From PNOJ01 sp016706845 (GTDB lineage Bacteria; Krumholzibacteriota; Krumholzibacteriia; LZORAL124-64-63): DNA of 64,000 nt. The notes beneath the pieces were generated by a model. The model did no database searches. It was not told the DNA's origin and saw only the letters and a list, made by a program, of their open reading frames with translations. This document shows, one piece after another, positions 25,238-34,780 of this stretch. The translations under genes and the position numbers were made by a program. Each line of letters starts with the position of its first letter. Within the stretch, counting starts at the first letter, position 1. The stretch lies in the NCBI GenBank assembly GCA_016706845.1, contig JADJIV010000006.1, forward strand, positions 62,001-126,000. The letters run 5' to 3'.

Positions 25238-25957
25238 CTAATCGAGCAGGCGGTACTGTTCTCCCGGATCGGCCGGCTTCACCGGTTCGGCCAGCTGCGG
25301 GCCGTCGTTGCGCGGGGTGTTGACGAGGGGGGAGACGGGCCAGGCGGTCATGAGGTTGGCGGGGTAGGGGCGTAGCAAGGCGTGCAGGTCGAACGCGGCA
25401 TCGGGGTCGGCGGTGAGCCAGGACTCGAAATCGGCGCGGTGCAGGATGACGGGCATGCGGTCGTGGATGGGGCGCATGAGATCGTTGGCTTCGGTGGTCA
25501 GCAGGGCGCAGGTGTGCAGGGCGGAGCCTGCCGGCGGCGTCCAGGATTCCCAGATGCCGGCCATGGCGAAGCCGGGCTCGTCCTTCAGGCGGAAGAGCCA
25601 GGGCTGCTTCCTGCCGCCCTGACGCTGCCACTCGTAGAAGCCGTCGGCTGGGACCAGGCAGCGGCGGCGGCGGAAGGCGTCGCGGAACGACGGCTTGTCG
25701 GCCACAGTCTCAGCGCGGGCGTTGATCGGGCGGTTGCCGTCGGAGGGGCCGCGCGACCAGTGGGGTACGAGTCCCCAGTTCAGGTTGCGCAGGCTGCGCG
25801 GCGTGTCTGGTGTTTCCTGGACGGCGGCCGGCAGATCCTGGCCCGGGGCGATGTTCCAGCGCGGGCGCAGCCCGAATTCCGCGTCCAACGCGGCATCCAG
25901 GGCCAGCAGTTGCGCGGTTTCCTCGGGCGTCAGGGTCAGCGTGAAGCGTCCGCACAT
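25238..25957 (-). CDS. SOS response-associated peptidase (SRAP/YedK/HMCES family)
   Basis: A 239-residue SRAP protein, which crosslinks to abasic sites in single-stranded DNA to protect them. The N-terminal Met-Cys2 (Cys2 becomes the nucleophile after Met removal), Asn79 in PINARAET, Glu109 in GFYEW and His165 in HDRMPVIL are all present. GGAGA precedes the ATG; an earlier in-frame ATG would bury the essential Cys2 and is wrong. It is divergent from the cytidylyltransferase fusion and ends beside the long inverted repeat. Confidence 0.93.
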   Translation of the reverse strand: MCGRFTLTLTPEETAQLLALDAALDAEFGLRPRWNIAPGQDLPAAVQETPDTPRSLRNLNWGLVPHWSRGPSDGNRPINARAETVADKPSFRDAFRRRRCLVPADGFYEWQRQGGRKQPWLFRLKDEPGFAMAGIWESWTPPAGSALHTCALLTTEANDLMRPIHDRMPVILHRADFESWLTADPDAAFDLHALLRPYPANLMTAWPVSPLVNTPRNDGPQLAEPVKPADPGEQYRLLD

Positions 25958-26064
25958 GGTTGGGTCTCCCGGAACTGACGGTTCGGCAAGAGGATGCCGT
26001 CTGCCGCCTCCCGCCGCAAGTGCGGACTTGATCGCCGCCCGCATCGGCCGATAAGGAACGGGAC

Positions 26065-27619
26065 ATGTCATACCCAAGACACTTCCTGCATCTGCCGGCA
26101 CAAACCCATGGTTGGGCCGGCTGGGCCCGGCTGGGGCGCCGCCGGAGCCCGCCCGTGGTGGGCCTCACCCTCGGCGTGTTCGACTTCTGCCACGAAGGTC
26201 ATCTCAACCTGCTGCGACGGGCGGCCGGGATGTGCGACCGCCTGGTGGTCGGCGTGCACACCGACGAAGAGGTGCGCCGTTACAAGGGCGTCCAGCCTGC
26301 CAATTCCGAACTCGAGCGCGCGGCCGCGGTTCGCGCCCTGGGGATCGCGCACACGGTGGTCGTCGGCAGCGACCGGGCCCGCCTGTGCCGGGAACACCGG
26401 GTGAAGCTCGTCTTCCACGGCGACGACTGGGATCCCGCCGCCTACCGGCGGCGCTGGGGCGAGGAACTCATCGCGCGGCTCGGCCTGGAGCTGGTGCTGC
26501 TGCCGCACACCCCGGGGATCGACAGCACGCGGCTGCGGGCCGCGGTGCCCGACGTGGGCTGGTGGCTGTACAGCAGCCGTCCGGAGTGGAGCCGGACCCA
26601 CATCTTCGACCATCTGCGGGACCTCTACGCGCGGATCGGCGGCGTCTGGTTCGTGGGCGAGGGGGGGCGCGAACTGGTGCGCCGGCACTTCCCGGACGCG
26701 CCCTGCGCCCTGCTGCGCGAGGACCAGGAAGCGGCCGCCGCCGCGGCTTCGATCGCGCACTACCGGCTTGGACGTGATCGTCACCGCCCACTTCAATTTC
26801 GACGCCATGGCGCCGGTGCTGCGCGATTCGCCGCGGCCGATCGCGCTGGTCGCGCTCTCGCACGGGCGCAGCGGCAAGCCGGGCACGAGCGCCGACGCGG
26901 CCCGCCGGCGCGCGGCGCTTGCGGCCGACGGGACCGGGACGGTCGCGAGCGGCAACCTGACCGTCCACGACTGGTCGTTCGCGCCCGACGCCTACCTGCA
27001 CTGCGACGGGTTCCTGCGCGACGGCGGCTCGTTCACGAACCCGCCGCCGGCCGGCCGGCCGCAGATCCTGCTGCTGCCGACCTGGGGCCCCCACGCCGAA
27101 AAGCGCGGTCTGCTGATGTCTCGCCGCTGGCGCGAACCGCTGCGACGGCTGGCCCGCGACGCGGACCTCGTGCTCGCACCGCACCCGCTGTCCTCGCCGC
27201 GGGACGTGATGCGCTGCGCGCGTGCGATCGGCGCCCGGACGCTGCCCGCGGACGGCCGGTCGTTCGTCCACGTGGCTGAGGCGAGCGCGGTGATCGGCGA
27301 CCTTTCGGGCGTGTTCTGGGAGGCCTTGCTCTTCGACACCCCCGCGGTGCTGGTCCGCGGCGTTGTGGACGCGGCCTGGCCGCCTGACCTGCGGCCTTCG
27401 CGCGACGAGACGCTCGCGGTCGTGCCCGCATCCGATCCGGGGCAGCTGGCCGGCACGGTCCTTGCCCTGTTCGGTGAGCGCCGGCCGCAGCAGCGGGCGC
27501 TGGCGGAAGCCCGGCTGGGCATCATCGACGGTCTCGCCACCACCCGCATCGCCAGCAGGATCAGCGACTTGCAGAATCCGCCCGCCGGGGAAGGGAACCG
27601 TCCGCCGCATCCTGCGTAG
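26065..27619 (+). CDS. Cytidylyltransferase-glycerophosphotransferase-like fusion (one frameshift)
   Basis: The N-terminal half has VGLTLGVFDFCHEGHLNLLR, a nucleotidyltransferase HxGH motif as in glycerol-3-phosphate and ethanolamine-phosphate cytidylyltransferases, then VVGVHTDEE, VKLVFHGDDW and DSTRLR. The C-terminal half (ALVALSHGRSGK, LLLPTWGPHAEKR, APHPLSSPRDVM, ASAVIGDLSGVFWEALLFD) is built like CDP-glycerol glycerophosphotransferases (TagB/TagF). An extra T near 26768 shifts the frame between the halves; removing it gives one protein of about 517 residues. It may activate and transfer a phosphoalcohol to a surface polymer. AAGGA precedes the ATG. A natural two-gene arrangement is less likely because no start codon with Shine-Dalgarno lies at the junction. 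Confidence 0.75.
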
Positions 27620-27709
27620 AAGAATTCTAATGCGTTGCGATCGTTGCACTTCATCGATCGCCGGGAAAATCCCTGGCGCCGCACCCGCAGCAGTCTAGTT
27701 TGAGGCCAC

Positions 27710-28708
27710 ATGCGCGACACCTTCAGCAAAGCGGACCTTCACGTCCATTCGTCATTCTCGTTCGACGTGCCCGACCTCGCGGCACTGCATCCGCGCGCCC
27801 TGTTCGAGGCGGCGCTGGGACACCCCGATCCCGAGCGACGCCTGGACTGGTTCGCGCTCACCGACCACGACACGATGGCCGGCTGGGAAGCGCTGGTGCG
27901 CGAGCTGCCCGAGGCCGACCGCGCCCTGGTGATTCCCGCCGTCGAGCACACGCTGCTGGACCCGAGCATCGGTTTCACGATCCACACCAATCTCTACGGT
28001 CTGGACCCGGACACCTACGCGCGGATGCGCGCCGCGGTGCGCACACTGGACGAGCTGTGCCTGTTCTGCCGGGAGCACGGCATCCTCTACCAGTACAATC
28101 ATCCGACCTGGTGGGAGCGCGCCGAGCTGAGGCGCGGGCAGGTGGACTTCGCGCGCGTGCCGGAGATCGCCGCGCGCTTCCCGGTGCTCGAACTGAACGC
28201 CGCGCGCACGCCCGCCCAGAACCTCATCACCGCCGGCTTGGCCGCCGAGCGCGGCCTGCCCCTGACCGCTTCGTCGGACACCCACACCGGCGCCGTCGGC
28301 CGAGGCTGGACCGCGGCGCCCGGACGCACCGCCGCCGAATTCCTGGGCGCCGTCTGGCGCGGTGAGGGTTCGACCCACCTCGACCACCTTTCGCACGAGG
28401 CGCTGGTGGACGAGGCGCACGGGCTCATCGACGAGTTCATGGACCGCGGCCACATCCACGGTCCGGCCGGCCGCGAGGCGTCCAGCCCGGCCCAGGCCTG
28501 GCTCGAGCACATGGCGCTGCTGCTGGTGCGGTCGCGCTGGGTGCAGCAGACGCCGGCGGCGCGCGAATCGCTGCGCGCGCTGCTGAAGCACGCGTCGGTG
28601 CCGATCCTGAAAGCCGTGATGGGTCACGAGCACCGGCTGGACCGCCGGCTCGCCGATTCGGAACTGCGGACCTACCTCACGCGGGCGCACGTCGCCAACG
28701 CCGCCTGA
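27710..28708 (+). CDS. PHP domain metal-dependent phosphoesterase
   Basis: A 332-residue cytoplasmic protein. PHP metal ligands are visible in order: KADLHVHSSFS (His-x-His at about 11-13), LTDHDTMAGWE, PAVEHTL, QYNHPTW and SSDTHTGA. PHP enzymes hydrolyse phosphoesters or 3',5'-bisphosphates with two or three metal ions. The C-terminal 110 residues are helical with no assigned domain. The exact substrate is unknown. It is convergent with the ACT-like gene. Confidence 0.85.
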   Translation: MRDTFSKADLHVHSSFSFDVPDLAALHPRALFEAALGHPDPERRLDWFALTDHDTMAGWEALVRELPEADRALVIPAVEHTLLDPSIGFTIHTNLYGLDPDTYARMRAAVRTLDELCLFCREHGILYQYNHPTWWERAELRRGQVDFARVPEIAARFPVLELNAARTPAQNLITAGLAAERGLPLTASSDTHTGAVGRGWTAAPGRTAAEFLGAVWRGEGSTHLDHLSHEALVDEAHGLIDEFMDRGHIHGPAGREASSPAQAWLEHMALLLVRSRWVQQTPAARESLRALLKHASVPILKAVMGHEHRLDRRLADSELRTYLTRAHVANAA

Positions 28709-28733
28709 GCGTCTTCTTCCCGCCGGCCTCCGC

Positions 28734-29213
28734 CTACATCGAAGCCTCGAAGTGGCGCGGGATCTTCAGCTCGAAATTGTCCCACCGCGACGGGATGTGC
28801 GTGGCGCCGAGCACGTCGGACGCCCGCGCGAAATCCTGCGGGTGCACGTGCATCAGGTACCGGTAGCCGCCCTTGCCGTCTCCCAGACCCGTGGAGGTGA
28901 CGACGTTGATCTCGGCGTCGCACAGGCGGTGGTGGATCTTCACCAGGGCGCCGAGCTCGTCGTCCCCCTGCACCAGGAACGCGTGGTGGGGGCCGTTGAG
29001 CACCAGGCCGGTGCGCCGCGCGACGTCGGCGAGCCAGGTGGTGTTCAGCGGGTAGATCACGAGCTGGGTTTCGCCCGTGCCGATCGGGAGCGCGGTGAAG
29101 GCGAGCAGGTTCACTTCGTCCCGGGCGAAGCGGGCCAGCAGCCGGCAGGCTTCGCCGGGTACGTCCGGCACCGTGGTGGTGTAGTACGGTGCGCTGTAGA
29201 TCTTGACGGACAT
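28734..29213 (-). CDS. ACT-like domain protein
   Basis: A 159-residue soluble protein that looks like two tandem ACT domains. The first runs from APYYTTTVPDVPGEACRLLARFARDEVNLLAFTA, where VPGEACRLL corresponds to the ligand-binding turn between strand one and helix one; the second is GALVKIHHRLCDAEINVVTSTGLG. ACT domains bind amino acids to regulate enzymes. No catalytic domain is attached, so it may sense a ligand for a partner protein. Its stop is 25 bp from the convergent PHP gene. Confidence 0.65.
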   Translation of the reverse strand: MSVKIYSAPYYTTTVPDVPGEACRLLARFARDEVNLLAFTALPIGTGETQLVIYPLNTTWLADVARRTGLVLNGPHHAFLVQGDDELGALVKIHHRLCDAEINVVTSTGLGDGKGGYRYLMHVHPQDFARASDVLGATHIPSRWDNFELKIPRHFEASM

Positions 29214-29336
29214 GGCATCCTCCCAGGCTGGCGCCCTCGGGATGTCCTGCGAGATGCTCCATCGGTATCCCGAGGGATTGATTCCATTCTATCACGAACC
29301 GGCGTGGATTCCAAGATGGTTGCGCCCCCGACGCAC

Positions 29337-29366
29337 GGCGGCGGGACCCTGCCGGATCCCGCCGCC
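29337..29366. terminator. GC-rich hairpin downstream of the protease gene
   Basis: A perfect 10-bp stem (GGCGGCGGGA with TCCCGCCGCC) around a 10-base loop lies 40 bp beyond the stop of the reverse-strand protease gene. There is no U tract in the direction of that gene, so termination is only plausible. Confidence 0.45.
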
Positions 29367-29406
29367 GCCGCGTTTTGCGGTCTTGCCGGCGCCGTGCCGG
29401 CGTCGG

Positions 29407-31993
29407 TCACCTCACGAGCAGGCCCTTCTGGGTGCGGACGACGGCGCCCGCCTCCAGACGGAAGACGTAGCTGCCGCTGCTCATGGCGCGGCCCTGGGCG
29501 TCGGTGCCGTCCCAGACCGCGACGTGCTCGCCCGCGGACAGTTCGCCGTCGCTCAGGATCTTCACCAGGTGTCCGCGCACGTCGTAGACCGACAGCCGGG
29601 CCGGGCCGGCCGACGGCAGGTCGAAGCGGACTTCGGTGCGCGGGTTGAACGGGTTGGGCGACACGGCGCGCAGGTTCACACGATCCGCCTGCGGCAGGTC
29701 GCCGGCGCCGGTGCCCTGCGAGCGCTGGAGGCCCCAGATCTCGACTTCGTCGATGTTCCAGCCCGAGTAGAGCCAGCTGGAGTCGGTGGTCCCCATGGTC
29801 CAGCGCACGTAGACCGTGGCCTGCCCGTCGGCCACCGCCGAGATGTCGTACTCGACGAGCGACCAGGCGGCCTCGATCATCTCGGAGTTGTTCTGCCAGA
29901 CCGTGGTCCAGTTCACGCCGTCGTTGCTGACGCGCAGGTAGGCGTGGTCGTACGCGGGCTGCTCGACGTTGAGCCAGCGCTGGAACTTCAGGGTGACCGC
30001 CGACAGGCCGCTGCAGTCCAGGGCGGTCGTGGTGAGGTGACGCTCGGGCAGGCTGTTGGCGTAGTCGCCGGCCAGGTTGTAGCCGTAGACCGCGCCGCCG
30101 TTCCAGCCGCCCGTGGGATCGGCCTCGCCGTAGGCCCCGCCGGCGCCGGTCGGCACGCCCCAGGCCCACTGGCCCTCGACGGTCCAGCCCGGGTTGGTGC
30201 TCATGTCGAACCCGTAGACCAGCTCGGGCAGGCCCGCCTGCAGGGACAGGGGCGCCGTGGTGTCGCCGTCGTGGTCGGTGGTGTTGGTGAACGACAGCGT
30301 GCCGGTGTGGACGCCGGTCGCCAGCGAGTTCGCCGCGGCGTTGACCGAGACGGTGACCACGACGTCGCCGCCCGCGGGGATCGTGCCGCCGGGATTGGTG
30401 ACGCTCACCCAGGCGACGTCGGCCGCGACCAGGTAGCCGATCGTGGCGTCGCCGGCGTTGGACAGCGTGTAGTTCTTGCTCGCGGGCGTGAATGGGCCGC
30501 CGACATCGCCCTGCGTGGACAGTCCGGAAGCCGGAGCGATCCGCAGGCCGCTGGCGTAGGGGGGCCAGCAGGTCGAGCGTCTGCACGCCGGTGTTCGACG
30601 GATCGAGCCAGTTGCTCAGGCGCGTGGCCGAAGTGCCGCCGCCGGTCCAGGACCGGGAGAAGCGCCCGTACCAGTCGGAGAGGTTGTTGCCGCAGGCCGC
30701 GTAGCCGCCGTGCAGCTGGCCCACGACGTGGTGGTTCTGGTTGAACAGCGGCGAGCCGGACGATCCGCCCTCGGTGGTGCCCAAGTCCCAGTCGGCCACG
30801 CGCAGGTGTGTGCCGTCGCCGGGGACGGCGGTCTGCAGGTAGGTGGTCGTGCTGAGGGCGTCGTACTCGAAGCTGATGCTCTTCTCGTCGGTGCTCGGAT
30901 GATGGATCGCGGTGGCCGAGGTCGGATCCTGGGCGCCGCGGTCCCAGCCCGCGTACGCGACGTTCCAGGAGGCGTCGGGCACGGAGTTCAGCTCGACCAG
31001 CGTGAAGTCCGACGCGCTGGACTCGGCGCGGAAGGTGCTGCCGGTCAGGAACTGCGACAGCGAGCCGCCGCCGTGCTGGCCGCAGGTCGGGCTGTTGAAG
31101 TTCCAGTAGGTGACCAGCGTCGGCGCCTGCGCGGTGTGGATCCCGCAGTGGTAGGCCGTCATGAAGAAGGAGCGCTCGTCCTGGGCGGTGTTGTTGACCA
31201 TGAAGCCGGAGCAGAAGGTGCTGCCGCCGGTGGAGATCACGGCCACCGACTGGATGTCGTCCCGCCAGCCGTCGCCATCGGGGCAGACGACGTCGATGTT
31301 GCAGGTGCCCGACTTGTCGACCAGGGTCTCGCCGAAAGTCTTGTAGCCCACGTTCACGGAAGTCAGTTCGAGCTCCAGGTCGGCCACGGCCTTGGCTGCG
31401 ATCTGCACCTCGATGACCATCTCGGCGCCGGGGATGATGGGCGTCCAGAGCTGGCCGTGGTCGCGGTTGTCGGCGGCGGTGAAGGCGATCGCCGGTTGTG
31501 ACAGGTCGGCCGGGTAGATCAGCAGGCGACCGTTCTCGGGCATGACGTAGCGCGTGAACCCGAGGTTCAGCGACACCGCGCCGGGGCTGGAGATGCGCAG
31601 GCGCCACAGCCGGGTGCTCTCGTTCAGAACCTCCCAGGTGCCGTGGGTGTCGGGCGCGATGAAGGCCTGCTGGGGGATCGCGAAGCGGGGCGGCTCGCCG
31701 TCGCGCGCGCGGACGTCGTCTTCAGCCAGGGCCTGGTCGCGGTCGACGGTGTCGGCCGCGAAGACCTCGATGTTCGCCAATGGGCGCAGGCCTGACGCGG
31801 CGGCGGGGCTGGCCGTGCGCTCGGCGGCGGCGGCGTTCAGGCTCAGGACCGTCAGCAGAGCGACGGTCAGCAACAGCGCCGGGACAGCGACGCGCAGCAG
31901 GGCGCGCCCCGGGACTTGGTATCGGTTCCGACTCTGGTCATCATTCCCATCCTCGCGGATCGGGTGATTGGAGGCATGGGACCGGGGTCCCAT
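29407..31993 (-). CDS. Exported trypsin-like (lysyl endopeptidase-type) protease with FlgD-like tail (one frameshift)
   Basis: A hydrophobic signal segment (LLRVAVPALLLTVALLTVLS) is followed by a propeptide and an S1-type protease whose triad is His in MTAYHCG, Asp in SASDFTLVEL and Ser in TEGGSSGSPLF, the pattern of lysyl endopeptidase-like exported enzymes. After about 30570 an extra base in a C6 run shifts the frame; the next frame gives YASGLRIAPASGLSTQG, a CARDB-like region, a jelly-roll region (WTVEGQWAWG, SSWLYSGWNIDEVEIWG) and the FlgD-like end NPFNPRTEVRFDLP to KGLLVR. ATG 31944 has a better Shine-Dalgarno than 31993 but would require another one-base shift. Cleavage specificity is inferred from family only. 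Confidence 0.85.
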
Positions 31994-32112
31994 GGGCGGT
32001 GTTCCGGGGGAGGGGCGAGGGCCTCCACTTCCATAGCCTACAATGATATATCAAAAAGACCGTTCGGTGTAGAAAATCAGGTGGGAAAAGTCGGGGATCG
32101 GGGCGGGGCGCG

Positions 32113-32925
32113 TCAGCGCGCGCCCTCGCCCGTCAGGACCACGCGGACCGTGGACAGCAGGATGCGCAGATCCAGCGTCCAGCCCGCCCTGGTGATGTAG
32201 AAGGTGTCCAGGCGCAGTTTGCGCTGGATCGAACGCAGATCCTCGTCGTAGCCGTTGTTCACCTGGGCCAGGCCCGTGATGCCCGGCAGGGCGTCCAGCC
32301 GGGCCAGGTAGCCGGGCACCGTGGCCTCGTACTGGCGCACGAAGCAGAGCCGCTCCGGGCGGGGACCGATCAGGGTCATCTCGCCCCTCAGGACATTCCA
32401 GAACTGGGGTACCTCGTCCAGGCGCGTCTGGCGCAGGAACCGGCCGACCCGGGTGATGCGGTTGTCCTTGGCCTGGGCCAGCTGAGGACCGTTGCGCTCG
32501 GCGTCGGTCCGCATGGAACGCAGCTTCCAGATGCGGAAGGGGCGACCCGGGTAGATCACCTTGCGGCGCTCGCAGGTCGTGTGGCCGGCGTTGCGGCGGC
32601 GCAGGTTGCGGCCGATGCGGGTCTGGGAGTAGAAGACCGGGCCGCGGGAATCCACGATGATCGCCAGGGCGATGATCGGCAGCAGGGCCGCGAACAGGGA
32701 CAGCGCGATCAAGGACACGGCGACGTCGGTGACGCGCCGCGCGCCGAGGTAGAGCGGCGAGTGCTGAGGCGCGGTACGGGGCGCCCGGCGCTCCAGGTCC
32801 TGAAAAAGCCGCGCTGTTTCATGACCGGCGTTGGCGAGCGACATCGGCTGCTGCATGAACGCATGAGCGTTGTCATTGAAATTGACCATGATCTTCGACC
32901 GGACCCCTCTGATGTTCGATCCCAC
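32113..32925 (-). CDS. Polyprenyl-phosphate sugar-1-phosphate transferase (bacterial sugar transferase)
   Basis: A 270-residue initiating glycosyltransferase of the PF02397 group, which loads the first sugar phosphate onto undecaprenyl phosphate for exopolysaccharide or O-antigen synthesis. A single N-terminal membrane helix (DVAVSLIALSLFAALLPIIA) precedes the catalytic core with SRGPVFYSQTRIGR, FRIWKLRSM, RVGRFLRQTRLDEVPQFWNV, GEMTLIGPRPE and LPGITGLAQV. The core lacks the large multi-helix N-terminal domain of WcaJ and so is of the small PglC-like type. An insertion after TRIGR is longer than usual. It stands alone between AT-rich intervals, without other polysaccharide genes. Confidence 0.9.
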   Translation of the reverse strand: MGSNIRGVRSKIMVNFNDNAHAFMQQPMSLANAGHETARLFQDLERRAPRTAPQHSPLYLGARRVTDVAVSLIALSLFAALLPIIALAIIVDSRGPVFYSQTRIGRNLRRRNAGHTTCERRKVIYPGRPFRIWKLRSMRTDAERNGPQLAQAKDNRITRVGRFLRQTRLDEVPQFWNVLRGEMTLIGPRPERLCFVRQYEATVPGYLARLDALPGITGLAQVNNGYDEDLRSIQRKLRLDTFYITRAGWTLDLRILLSTVRVVLTGEGAR

Positions 32926-33195
32926 TTGGTGCTCCGCACCATCAATTGCCGACGCTTCGCTGCTTGATCATCCGTGAGAGTGCTCCACTATAAAGGAGAC
33001 TTCTCAGGTCGTCTATAGTGACGTCGACAAAAATCGGCGCCAAAAGCATGCGAATTCACAAATGATAAGTTGATTCCCGGCCCCCCAGCCGAGAACAGGG
33101 ACCATGATATCACGAACCGACCAAACGTCAAGACAAATCCCTGCCGAAAATTCAACTTCGCACCCCCTGCAGTCGGCGATGAGGGGTACTTTTCC
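32926..33195. other. AT-rich intergenic region upstream of the sugar transferase
   Basis: This 270-bp interval is clearly less GC-rich than its surroundings and includes AGTGCTCCACTATAAAGGAG and a CTATAGTGACG stretch. The repeated CACTATA/TATAGTG pair (about 32992 and 33014) forms an inverted repeat that may be part of the sugar transferase control region. No gene is visible in it. Confidence 0.4.
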
Positions 33196-34187
33196 TCACT
33201 TTGCCAGCTCCTTGAGGAAGTCGGCATCGACCCACCAGATCGCAGAGCGGCCGTTGCCCGGGGCGTCGTTCAGGGAGCGCAGGGCTTCCAGGGTCAGGGG
33301 ACGGGGAGCACGGGTGGTCAGGTCGTTGCGGGCCGACACGAAGAACAACGCCCGTCCGTCCGGCGACAGGCAGGCGGAGTATTCGCTGCGGTCGGCGGTG
33401 TTGACGGCGTCGCCCAGATTGGCCGGAGCGCTCCAGCCGTCCCCGACGCGCCGGACCAGGTAATAGTCGGTGCCGCCGCGGGTGTCGGGCATGCCGTAGG
33501 CGGGCACGATCAGGAAGCGCTCGTCGGATCGACCCAGGCGTTGAATCGGGAACGGCCCAGTTGCAGGGCGTCGGGCAGACGCTCCGATTCGTTCCAGACC
33601 CCGCCGGCGCGGGTGGCGCGGCGCAGCTCGCTGACGCCGGTCGTCGTATCGTCGCGGGTGAAGTAGAGGGTGCCGTTGCGGGCCACGCTGGGGTAGAAGT
33701 CGGGCGCCTCGCTGTTGACGCCGCCGGGAACCGGATGCGGCTCGCCCCAGCCGCCGGGACTCCGTTCGGCGAACCAGATGTCGTGGTCGGGGCGGGCCGG
33801 ACCGTCGCCGTCGCGGGGCCGGTCGCTGGCGAAGAAGAGCAGTGCGCCGTCGGGGCTGATGCACGGCTCCATGACCTTATATCTGGGGTCGGCGGCGAAG
33901 GGCGCCACTTCCGGCCGCGTCCAGCCGGTTTCCAGCCGCCGGGAGACCAGCACGGTGCTCAGTACGAACTCGCCGACGCTGACCCCGAAGTAGATCTCGT
34001 CGCCTTCTGGGGTCATCGCCACGTCGCGCGTCGCGAGGCCGAGGTTGACGATGCCCGGGGCGAACAGCGCGGGGACGGGAGGCGGATTGCCCTGCCCCAG
34101 GAAGGGGCCGTCCGGGATCTGGGCGTGGACGGCGGAAGCTGCGGTCAGGCACAGGACGGCCGTCAGCGGGCCGAAACGGGATATCAT
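33196..34187 (-). CDS. Exported TolB/PD40-type beta-propeller protein (one frameshift)
   Basis: A signal peptide (MISRFGPLTAVLCLTAASAV) is followed by WD40-like PD40 repeats: PEGDEIYFGVSVGE, SPDGALLFFASDRPRDGDG, ARNGTLYFTRDDTTTG and SPDGRALFFVSARND. The last blade (DERFLIVPAYGMPDTRGGTD onward) is in another frame, reached by restoring one missing G near 33525. The restored protein has about 330 residues. GGGAGA precedes the ATG at 34187. Such proteins bind partners or carbohydrate outside the cytoplasm; no enzyme active site is seen. Confidence 0.82.
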
Positions 34188-34308
34188 CGCGGGTCTCCCT
34201 GAAACGGGTGTCGGAGTTATCATACGCAGGGGAGGCGCCGAGGATGCACTTGACCGCGCAGGGGCGACCTGTTCCCATACCCGTGTCACCCATCGAGGAG
34301 GTCGACCC

Positions 34309-34776
34309 GTGCGGAAAATGTCGATTTGTGCGGGCGGCGCCGTCGCCCTGGCGGCTGTGTTGCTGCTGACCGGGTGCGCCGGCACGTCTCCCGATTTGCG
34401 CGGCACCTGGGTCCTGGTGAGCGCCGGCGGTCACCAGTTCCCGGCGGTCGAGACCGCGGGCCCGGGCGACATCGTCAAGATCCTGACCGACGACGCCTTC
34501 GCCACCACGGGGCGGGCCGCCGGCAAGTTCGAGGGCGGCGCGGGCGACTGGTCCTATCGCGACGGGGTCTACACCGAATGCATCCGCGTCCATTCGAACG
34601 AGGAACTGATCGGCCAGAAGATCGACTTCAGCTGCCGCGTCGAGGGGGACTTCTGGCACCACGCGGCGGAGTTCGTGGCCGGCGGGCGCCGGCACTTCAT
34701 CGACGAGGTGTGGCGCCGTCTCGCGCCCGGGAAATGCGCCGCCAAGCCGACCACTTCTGCGGGCGCCGCGGAATGA
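34309..34776 (+). CDS. Predicted lipoprotein
   Basis: A 155-residue protein with a lipoprotein signal (AVALAAVLLLTGC; lipobox LTGC, Cys at about residue 20). The mature part is a beta-rich domain of about 130 residues beginning DLRGTWVLVSAGGHQFPAVE, built like small lipocalin-type or META-like extracellular domains. The GTG at 34309 lies seven bases after GAGGAGG and is preferred over the ATG three codons later. It lies 4 bp upstream of the rRNA methyltransferase gene, apparently without functional relation. Confidence 0.75.
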   Translation: MRKMSICAGGAVALAAVLLLTGCAGTSPDLRGTWVLVSAGGHQFPAVETAGPGDIVKILTDDAFATTGRAAGKFEGGAGDWSYRDGVYTECIRVHSNEELIGQKIDFSCRVEGDFWHHAAEFVAGGRRHFIDEVWRRLAPGKCAAKPTTSAGAAE

Positions 34777-34780
34777 CAAC

